From NCBI GenBank assembly GCA_030248215.1, contig JASANG010000507.1, forward strand, positions 58,359-122,358: a stretch of DNA of 64,000 bases, written 5' to 3'. This document shows, piece after piece, positions 57,301-64,000 of the stretch. Source of the stretch: Enoplolaimus lenunculus (taxonomy: Eukaryota; Nematoda; Enoplea; Enoplida; Thoracostomopsidae). The notes below the pieces were generated by a model that worked only from the letters and a program-made list of their open reading frames with translations, searched no databases and was not told where the DNA came from. Position numbers and translations under genes: made by a program. Every line of letters begins with the position of its first letter. The stretch's first letter is position 1.

Positions 57301-60262
57301 GGCCTCCGGCTCCGGTTCCGGCTCTGGCACAATTTTTGCCGGAGGTTTCGGTAATTTCGATAGTAAAATTGTGCATAATTTTGCAAAATATATCGGTTTA
57401 GGGCGTTTAGTGTTTAGTTTTGTCACAATTTTCGCGAAAGAATTTCCGAAATTTCGCAGAAAATTAGCGTAAGACAAAACAACTTAGCAACATGTTGCAG
57501 ATATTGGCTCAAATTAACTAATTAACCATCATTTTTACTACCGAATTTTGCCTCATCTCCGGTTCCGGCTCCGGCAGGTTTCGTTGTCCTCCGGCTTCGG
57601 TTTCGGCTCCGGTATTTTTCACCTCCGGTTGCACCCTGGTATCTGGCAATTTTTCGATTAATTAATATTAAACTGCATCGCATAAACCCGAAAACCTCTG
57701 TCCTGTTTCCTAGCATTTAATACAATGCACTAAAAACTTCAAATTAATTATTAATTTTGACCTGAGCCATTTTTAGCGTGACGTGATTTTCATGTTCTGT
57801 TAAAAACGAAATTTCGGAAAACACCGAACATTAAAAACCAGATCGGCCCAACTTGACTTGTGCCACCGACCCTGGAACCTCGTATGTTTCAACGTTTTTC
57901 CAAAATTCCAAGGGCAAAAAATAAAATTTAGATTTTTGTGGCGTCGGCGTAGAAATAACGACTACGAGTAGCACTTTATTTGTCATCGGGCGTCGTCCGT
58001 CGACGCCTGTCGCCGTCAGTCATCGAACGATAGTGTACGCGAACAATTTGTGAACAATATCGAACAGTGAGAGACAGTTACGGACGTCGACGGAAGGCAC
58101 CGAATGACATTAAACCTTTTAAAAGTATAGCGCCGCCCCTACATATTATAGGCAGGTCGTTAACGATGGTTCATGACGCCATTGTTTTACTTACCTGACA
58201 CAAATTTCAAATGTTCCTATTCCCTTTTCGCTATACACTGCAAAAAATGGGCAGTCAAATTTACTCTCTCTCCGAAATAGGCTTTTCCTGACTACACAAA
58301 TTGAGTCAAAATTTGACTCCACGAGAGTCAAGTTTGACTCAATTTGACTCTGGCAGAGTTGAATTTTGACTCAGTTTGTGTAGTCAGGAAAAGCCTATTT
58401 CGGCGAGAGTCAATTTGACTCAACATCTCTTGCAGTGTATGTTACCTTTCATCAATTGTTTGATTTTGTTCATAGTCAAAGTAGGACAGCGATATTTCTT
58501 TGTCCGCACACGACCTGCCGGCACTGGATTTACCGGATAAATTCAAATGGACCACAGTTCCGTCGGTCGATTCGATATCCCAGGTACAGTTTGTGTCTGG
58601 TACAAATTCGCTAAACTGACTTAACGGCGAATAGAACGACCCTGACGCATTTGTGAGTTTGCCACCACAGTTTACTGAAAAAGCACATGTAACTAGTCAC
58701 TACATAACGAGCTAATCTGTATTATTTAAAGCTAAAACTCCCCAAACAGTGGCTGATCCCGTGCCCCCCCCCCAACAGCATCTCGACAAAAATTATATTG
58801 TGTCAATTGCTGTTCTACACTGTTTTTTTCTCTGTTTTATACACAATAGTATGAGCACGCTTTAAAGTTTCTTGGCCCTGGAGTCATTTATGCTCTACAA
58901 TTAGGGATAATAGACATTTATGGACTCTAACAAAGGTTTAAGGACTCTACCAGCTTACGGATTCTTATTAGGGATACGGATTCTTATTAGTTGGGACTCA
59001 AAATGGGGACCCCCTTATTTGGGTCACTACAGTATGGGTCAAAAATAAGTTTATTACCTATGAAATTTTGCCCCCCCCCCCCCCATTTTGAGATCCTGGA
59101 TCCGCCACCGTCCCCAAATACGTATTTTGGATAGCGTTTCAGCTGTTGATGTATGCATATTAGAACAAATATATACAGTTTGAAAACCAATAAAACATGA
59201 TGTAGTAAAGAACTCAACTTATGTGAAGTGAATCCAAATGTAACAAGTACTGCGCAGGTTTCAAGGAGTAAAACCTTTCGAAAGAAATAAATTTTGGGGT
59301 GCAAATATGCGCCCATGTATAGAACAGTGCTGGAACTGTAGTATAAGCATATTCCTAAACCTAAGCCTAAACCAAACCCAACGCCTAAGCCTACGCCTAC
59401 GCCAAAACCTAAGTAGAAAACTTTGTCTAAAGCTTAAGCTAACTCTATTACAGCCACGCAGGGAAACGTTCCGCCCTATTTTATACATGGGCCAAAATAT
59501 GTAACCGCGTTGACAAGTATTCAATTAATTGACAACATTTAAACAATTATAAGTAAGCAAAAATTCGTTTTTCATTTCGGTCAATTTTTCTACCCCATCT
59601 ACTAAAAATCCTCGTTGTTAAACTGTAAACCATTAAATAATGAAGTCATTTTTGCAACGCTTAGGCTTAGGCTTAGGCTAAGGAATACGCTTTATCTACT
59701 GTTACGCCCCTTAAAGTAACATTGACCAAAGAATGTAACGAAAGTGTCTAAAATTGGCTTAAAATGAAATTCTGGACGTATAGAATACGTATAATTTGAC
59801 TATATTCCTACACTGCAAAAAATGGTGAGTCAAATTGAATCTGTCCGAAATATGCTCTACGGGACTACACAAAATGTGTCAAATTCGACTCCGACGGAGT
59901 CAAACGTGCGATTTAGTGAGTCGAATTTGACTCTTGCGGAGTCGAATTTGACTCAGTTTGTGTAGTCCCCTAGAGCCTATTTCGGAGAGAGTCAATTTGA
60001 TTCACCATTTTTTGCAGTGTATGAACGAGCTTTTGAATATTTTAGTGGTCTACCTTAGAACATAGAAAAATGATTTTTAAATAAATTCAGTTCTTGTTGA
60101 ACCTACGAAGACTAGAGTTAGATAAACAATAAAAGGTATATACTTAATTACCTGTTTCACACTCGTTTCCCATAAAGTGAGGCAAACAATCGCACCAATG
60201 ACGAGTTTGATTCCTTTGACAGACGCCACGATTTTTGCATGGATTTGGAGTGCACCAGATCT
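51336..60262 (-). CDS. EGF/CUB multidomain extracellular protein, 3' part
   Basis: Exons in order: 60152-60262, 58446-58674, 57084-57205, 55323-55439, 53067-53309, 51336-51487 (stop TAA at 51336-51338); all GT-AG and in phase. Domains: EGF (CTPNPCKNRGVC to MGNEC), a CUB domain split over two exons (NCGGKLTNASGSFYSP, NCTWDI, then RFCGNEKQGTFRLKM and LTFSAAY), a TIDEC-type calcium-binding EGF-like domain with eight cysteines up to ETC, an EGF (DVCQVLPYVCNRGTC to GEFC), a linker of about 45 residues, and a last EGF (DICNKAVGVCGSGLC to GEFCDHS). It ends six residues after the last domain begins to close, with no membrane segment or GPI signal, so the known part is secreted or matrix protein. The acceptor at 60262 could also be 60260. 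Upstream exons were not found before 64000; function and gene name cannot be assigned. Confidence 0.85.
51650..51812. mobile_element. GGCCCGTAGCC-type palindromic MITE
   Basis: Left CGCCCGTAGCCAGCTCACC and right TTGGCTACGGGTCCGG are inverted, with TTCAAGGGTTTTCAATGAG and AAGCACGGTTGAAAATTC blocks. It lies upstream (in gene sense) of the last exon of the EGF/CUB gene, within its final intron. Confidence 0.72.
52094..52532. mobile_element. Two adjacent TTAGGC-type MITEs in the EGF/CUB intron
   Basis: The first (about 52094-52290) has the GCCAATGTGAGTTATAGGGG end of the TTTAAGGGG-like sub-family. The second (about 52363-52532) has the TTTATAGAACACGGCCGG and GTTTTATACATGGGCC ends of the CTATACATGGGCC sub-family. 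Both have TTAGGC or AAGCCT cores. Target duplications are not clear. Confidence 0.7.
52849..53038. mobile_element. TTAGGC-type MITE next to an EGF exon
   Basis: Left GGCCCATGTTACTTTAAGGG and right CCCTTAAAGTAACATTGGCC are almost perfect inverted repeats of 20 bases. It ends 28 bases from the donor side of exon 53067-53309. The flanks are T-rich on both sides, so the target duplication is uncertain. Confidence 0.82.
53530..54138. repeat. CAGTGG-family fragment interrupted by a 40-bp tandem repeat
   Basis: 53530-53720 matches the middle of the CAGTGGCGGATCC family (GTAGTGACCCGAACAAGAG, CATAAATGACTGCAGG). At about 53910-54110 there are five copies of a 40-bp unit containing GGGGTACCCTCTGGAGAGGC and CAAATAAATATCAGTCCCGG. 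The family sequence then resumes as TATTCGGGTCACTACAGTA at 54119-54137, in opposite sense. It lies in the EGF/CUB intron. Confidence 0.75.
54613..55263. mobile_element. TTAGGC-type MITE split by a nested hAT-like MITE
   Basis: The left part (54613-54764) has AGGTTACTTTGATGGGCATAAC and AAGCCT words; the right part (55161-55263) continues with AAGCCTAAGC words and ends CCAATCAAAGTAACTTTGGCC. The intervening 54765-55160 is a CAGTGGCGGATCC-type element flanked by AGACTAAG and AGCCTAAG (7 of 8 match) inside the hexamer array. So the hAT-like element inserted second. Confidence 0.8.
55697..55949. mobile_element. Palindromic MITE, CACTGTAAATT type
   Basis: Left CACTGTAAATTTCATATAG and right CATAGAAATTTACAGTG pair, TA lies on both sides, and the interior is a chain of GAGTTGATT and AATCAACTC words. 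A related copy occupies about 56440-56640. Both lie in the EGF/CUB intron. Confidence 0.75.
56837..57029. mobile_element. TTAGGC-type MITE close to a CUB exon
   Basis: Left GGCCAATGTTACTTTTACGG and right TCTGAAAGTAACAGTGGCC. Flanks ATTCTAAA and GTTCTAAA agree in 7 of 8 positions. It ends 54 bases from the donor of exon 57084-57205. The hexamer core is short and diverged. Confidence 0.78.
57251..57638. mobile_element. hAT-like MITE with GGCTCCGG-rich core
   Basis: Ends CAGGGTACGACCCGGAGG and CCTCCGGTTGCACCCTG are inverted; flanks GCATCCGG (57243-57250) and GTATCTGG (57639-57646) agree in 6 of 8 positions. It is related to 4119-4421. The border of the large inverted repeat (57404) falls inside it, and a truncated partner lies at about 63437-63668. 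Confidence 0.75.
57404..59506. repeat. Left arm of a large inverted repeat
   Basis: Its reverse complement matches 61578-63668 over the whole length with many single-base differences and one- to three-base indels. It contains part of a hAT-like MITE, unique sequence, a CACTGCAAAAAA palindromic MITE (58236-58437), the first CUB exon of the EGF/CUB gene (58446-58674), a CAGTGG-type MITE (58747-59110) and a TTAGGC-type MITE (59311-59493). Confidence 0.88.
58747..59110. mobile_element. hAT-like MITE with CAGTGGCGGATCC-type ends
   Basis: Ends CAGTGGCTGATCCC and GATCCTGGATCCGCCACCG, perfect 8-bp target duplication TCCCCAAA (58739-58746 and 59111-59118), and runs of C or G just inside both ends. 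It is 72 bases upstream, in gene sense, of CUB exon 58446-58674. Confidence 0.85.
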
Positions 60263-61577
60263 CTTAAAATGCACACCTAAGGTTGAAGCCAACCAGCTGA
60301 CTAAATTAATATATAAATTCAAAACAACAACTTTACACATTTTTTCGGTAGGTCACACTAGCGGATCCACAGCGAGGGGGGGGCGTACGCCCCCCATTAG
60401 AAATTTTTTTGTAATAAAATGTCAAGGTCCCCGTCTACCTTGCAATGTTCTTCCTCAAAAAATTTATTGTGAAAACAGAAAGTCTTTTTATTTCATAATT
60501 TTTCCACTGCAGAAAACTTTTTATTGATAAAATGATAAGGTTCCGACTTTACAATTTTTGCGTTTCATAACATGTGCCAGCCCGCTGCCCCAGCAGAAAT
60601 TTTTGGATCCGCAAGCTAATAGGTAATATATTTACACTATTTCTATTGCATTAAGGTACTATACGGATATTCATAATTTACTAATTATGTACATATGTTA
60701 CTTTACTTAAAGAGATAGGTTAGGCATAAGAAGAAATTAGGTTACTTAAAGTTAGGTTAGGTATAAGAAGAAATTAGGTTACTTAAAGATAGGTTAAATA
60801 TAAGAAGAAATTAGGATACTTAAAGATAGGTTAGTATTCAGGAGAAAATTAGGATACTAAAGATAGGTTAGGTATAAGAAGAAATTAGGTTACTTAGAAG
60901 TTAGGTTTATATAAGGAGAAATTAACGCTACTTAAAGATAGGTTAAATATAAGAAGAAATTAGGATACTTAAAGATAGGTTAGGTATAAGAAGAAATTAG
61001 GATACTTAAAGATAGGTTAGGTATAAGAAGAAATTAGGTTACTTAAAGTTAGGTTAGGTATAAGAAGAAATTAGGTTACTTAAAGATAGGTTAGGTATAA
61101 GAAGAAATTAGGATACTTAAAGATAGGTTAGGTATAAGAAGAAATTAGGTTACTTAAAGATAGGTTAAGAAGAAATTAGGTTAGTTAGAGATCAGTTAAA
61201 TGTAGGAGAAAATTAATACTAAAGATAGGTTAGGTATAAGAAGAAATTAGGTTACTTAAAGATAGGTTAGGTATAAGAAGAAATTAGGTTACTTAAAGAT
61301 AGGTTAGGTATAAGAAGAAATTAGGATACTTAAAGATAGGTTAGGTATAAGAAGAAATTAGGATACTTAAAGATAGGTTAGGTATAAGAAGAAATTAGGT
61401 TACTTAAAGCTAGGTATAAGAAGAAATTAGGTTACTTAAAGATAGGTTAAATATAAGAAGAAATTAGGATACTTAAAGATAGGTTAGGTATAAGAAGAAA
61501 TTAGGATACTTAAAGATAGGTTAGGTATAAGAAGAAATTAGGTTACTTAAAGATAGGTTAGGTATAAAAAGAAATTA
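59507..61577. other. Spacer of the large inverted repeat
   Basis: The spacer contains a partial TTAGGC-type MITE (59645-59730), a CACTGCAAAAAA palindromic MITE (59811-60019), the EGF exon 60152-60262, a sequence resembling a worn CAGTGG-type element (60355-60620, with CGGATCCACAGCG), and the 37-bp tandem array at 60710-61577. Confidence 0.7.
60710..61577. repeat. 37-bp minisatellite, about 23 copies
   Basis: Units of GGTTAGGTATAAGAAGAAAT followed by TAGGTTACTTAAAGATA. Variants alternate GGTTACTT with GGATACTT, and a few units are shortened. The array ends exactly where the right arm of the large inverted repeat begins (about 61578). No coding meaning. Confidence 0.9.
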
Positions 61578-63668
61578 GGTTACATATTTTGGCCCATGTA
61601 TAATTCGGGCGGAACGTTTCCCTGCGTGGCTGTAATAGAGTTAGCTTAAGCTTTAGACAAAGTTTTCTACTTAGGTTTTGGCGTAGGCGTAGGCTTAGGC
61701 GTTGGGTTTGGTTTAGGCTTAGGTTTAGGAATATGCTTATACTACAGTTCCAGCACTGTTCTATACATGGGCGCATATTTGCACCCCAAAATTTATTTAC
61801 TTTCGAAAGGTTTTACTCCTTGAAACCTGCGCAGTACTTGTTACATTTGGATTCACTTCACATAAGTTGAGATACTTACTACATCATGTTTTATTGGTTT
61901 TCAAACTGTATATATTTGTTCTAATATGCATACATCAACAGCTGAAACGCTATCCAAAATACGTATTTGGGGACGGTGGCGGATCCAGGATCTCAAAATG
62001 GGGGGGGGGGGGGCAAAAAGTTTCATAGGTAATAAACTTATTTTTGACCCATTACTGTAGTGACCCAAATAAGGGGGTCCCCATTTTGAGTCCCAGACTA
62101 ATAAGAATCCCGTATCCCTAATAAGAATCCGTAAGTTGGTAAGAGTCCTTAAACCTTTGTTAGAGTCCATAAATGTCTATTATCCCTAATTGAAGACATA
62201 AATGACTTCCAGGGCCAAGAAACTTTTAAAGCGTGCTCATATTATTGTGTATAAAACAGAGAAAAAGAAACAGTGTCAGAACAGCAATTGACACAATATA
62301 ATTTTTGTCGATATGCTGTTGGGGGGGGGGCGCGGGATCAGCCACTGTTTGGGGAGTTTTAGGCTTTAAATAATACAGATTAGCTCGTTATGTAGTGACT
62401 AGTTACATGTGCTTTTTGCAGTGAATTATCGTGGCAAACTCACAAATGCGTTCAGGGTCGTTTCTATTCGCCGTTAAGTCAGTTTAGCGAATTTGTACCA
62501 GACACAAACTGTACCTGGGAATACTCAAATCGACACGACGGAAGTTTATCGTCCGTTTGAATTTATCCGGTAAACCCAGTGCCGGCAGGGTCGTATGCAG
62601 ACAAAGAACATTATCGCTGTCTCCTACTTTGACTATGAACAAAATCAAAAACAATTGATGAAAGGGTAACATGCGCTGCAAGAGATATTGAGTCAAATTG
62701 ACTCTCGCCGAAATAGGCTTTTCCTGACTACACAAACTGAGTCAAAAAGTACAACTCTGCAAGGCCCCAAATTGAGTCAAACTTGACTCTCGTGGAGTCA
62801 AATTTGCAGACTCAATTTGTGTAGGAAAAGCCTATTTCGGAGAGATTAAATTTGACTGCCCATTTTCAGTCAAAAAGAAAATGATACATTTTGAAATTTG
62901 TGTCAGGTAAGTAAAACAATGGCGTCATGAACCATCGTTAACGACCTGCCTATAATATCAGCAGCGCTATATACTTTTAAAAGGTTTAATGTCATTCGGT
63001 GCCTTTCCGTCGACGTCCGTAACTGTCTCTCACTGTTCGATATTGTTCACAAATTGTTCGCGTACACTTATCCGTTCGATGACTGACGGCGACAGGCCAT
63101 CGACGGACGACGCCCGATGACAAATAAAGTGCTACTCGTAGTCGTTATTACGCCAACGCCAGCAAAAATCTAAATTTTATTTTTGCCCTTGGAATTTTGG
63201 AAAAACGTTGGAACCTCCAGGTCGGTGGCACAGTCAAGTTGGCCCGATCGTTTAATGTTCGGTGTTTTCCGAAATTTCGTTTTTAACAGAACGTGAAATT
63301 GCAGTCCCGCGCTAAAATCGCTCAGGTCAAAATTAATAATTAATTTGAAGTTTAGTGCATTGTATTAAATGCTGACGGACAGAGCTCGGGTTTATAGATC
63401 CCCCGCTTAATATTAATTAATCGAAAAATACCAGAATCAGGGTGCAACCGGAGGTGATCTGCCCGGAGCCAAAACCGAAGCCGGAGGGAGCGAGACGAAA
63501 CCTGCCGGAGCCGGAACCGAGTGAGGCAAAATTCGGTCGTAAAAATGATGGTTAATTAGTCAGTTAACCAAGTTGCAACATGTTGCTAAGTTGTTTTGTC
63601 TTACGCTAATTTTCTGCGAAATTTCGGAAATTCTTGCGCGAAAATTGTGACAAAACTAAACACTAAAC
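61578..63668. repeat. Right arm of the large inverted repeat
   Basis: Inverted copy of 57404-59506. It carries copies of the TTAGGC-type MITE (61591-61773), the CAGTGG-type MITE (about 61975-62348), the CUB exon (about 62420-62655) and the palindromic MITE (about 62671-62870). Scattered small indels separate it from the left arm throughout, in coding and non-coding parts alike. Confidence 0.88.
62420..62655 (+). pseudogene. Broken copy of the CUB exon
   Basis: Inverted duplicate of exon 58446-58674. Recognisable stretches include GGCAAACTCACAAATGCG, CCGTTAAGTCAGTTTAGCGA and ACTTTGACTATGAACAAAAT. Relative to the left-arm exon it has several one- or two-base insertions (for example an extra T in the GCGTCAGG stretch, giving GCGTTCAGG), a changed first cysteine codon context and a disturbed reading frame, so it cannot encode a CUB domain. 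It lies on the plus strand, opposite to the gene. Confidence 0.75.
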
Positions 63669-64000
63669 ACAGTAAGTTGAGTTGATTCTTTCTGCGAGTT
63701 GAGTTTACTACGGGGGAGTTGATTAATTAAATCAGAGAATGAGTGGAATCAACTCAGAATTGTGAGTTCTTCATCGTGCTAACTCAAACTAAGTGCTTCA
63801 AATAATTTTGAGTTATAATCAACTCATTGGAATTTACAGTGCACTTCAAAGTTATATTTTTAAAACATAACCTCATGGCTAGTAAAATGCACCATTTTGC
63901 CTCAGTGCTAACCAAATTATTCTTAAGAATGAAAACAATTTTTCTTGAATATATTTCAAAACTTTTAGGTATACACAAATGAAATTGCTTGAGTTCAGTT
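63669..64000. other. Right edge of the window
   Basis: A palindromic CACTGTAAATT-type MITE fragment occupies about 63670-63842 (right end CATTGGAATTTACAGTG). Beyond it, AT-rich sequence without a recognised exon runs to the end. The missing upstream exons of the EGF/CUB gene, if on this contig, must lie further right. Confidence 0.5.

Noticed and set aside
62484-62735. Second functional CUB gene on the plus strand
   Set aside because: It is the broken copy of exon 58446-58674 in the right arm of the inverted repeat; its frame is disturbed and no flanking EGF exon accompanies it.

Overview
The window is animal nuclear DNA: AT-rich, split genes with GT-AG introns of about 0.1 to 8 kb, no operon structure, and introns and spacers packed with short non-autonomous DNA transposons. 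No rRNA, tRNA, CRISPR, retrovirus-like or other virus-like element was recognised. A hexamer, TTAGGC, equal to the nematode telomere repeat, is abundant inside one transposon family. That is only a weak hint of a nematode, because the copies are interstitial and belong to the element; the species cannot be fixed from the sequence.

Four host genes are supported. (1) Minus strand, 4923-13648, probable start codon exon at 15234-15236: the splicing-related RS-rich protein RSRC2, nine coding exons joined in frame plus a likely ATG-only first exon, about 937 aa. (2) Plus strand, 19124-25336: a secreted SGNH/GDSL-type hydrolase in three exons, 493 aa, with a duplicated 3' splice site before exon 2. 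(3) Plus strand, 40448-49448: a complete monocarboxylate-transporter-like (SLC16/MCT) major facilitator gene in eight exons, 747 aa. (4) Minus strand, 51336-60262: the 3' part of a secreted EGF-CUB-EGF-EGF-EGF protein in six exons; its 5' end was not found. The genes look functionally unrelated.

The most unusual structure is in gene 3. Between exons 5 and 6 the first 45 nt of exon 6, with its splice acceptor, are repeated 11 times in a 168-171 bp tandem array. Each copy has an acceptor, an open 45-nt phase 1-1 mini-exon and a donor created at the duplication junction. If spliced in, each adds [15 protein letters not shown] or [15 protein letters not shown] to the central loop of the transporter.

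Region by region: 1-4922 is intergenic with a palindrome-rich repeat family and a hAT-like MITE; 4923-15236 RSRC2; 15237-19123 intergenic; 19124-25336 the SGNH hydrolase with a repeat-filled 3.6 kb first intron; 25337-40447 a 15 kb gene-poor stretch holding many MITEs and a 2.2 kb satellite of a 33-bp unit that leaves long accidental reading frames on both strands; 40448-49448 the transporter; 49449-51335 intergenic; 51336-60262 the EGF/CUB gene; 57404-63668 a large inverted repeat (arms of about 2.1 kb, spacer about 2.07 kb) that duplicates one CUB exon in broken form and may be either real or an assembly fold-back.

At least six MITE families recur. The commonest has GGCCCATGTAAAGA-like inverted ends, a TTAGGC-rich core and 8-bp target duplications, two of which are still perfect. 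Another has CAGTGGCGGATCC ends and perfect 8-bp duplications. Exon borders below were set by GT-AG signals and reading-phase agreement; no transcript data were available.
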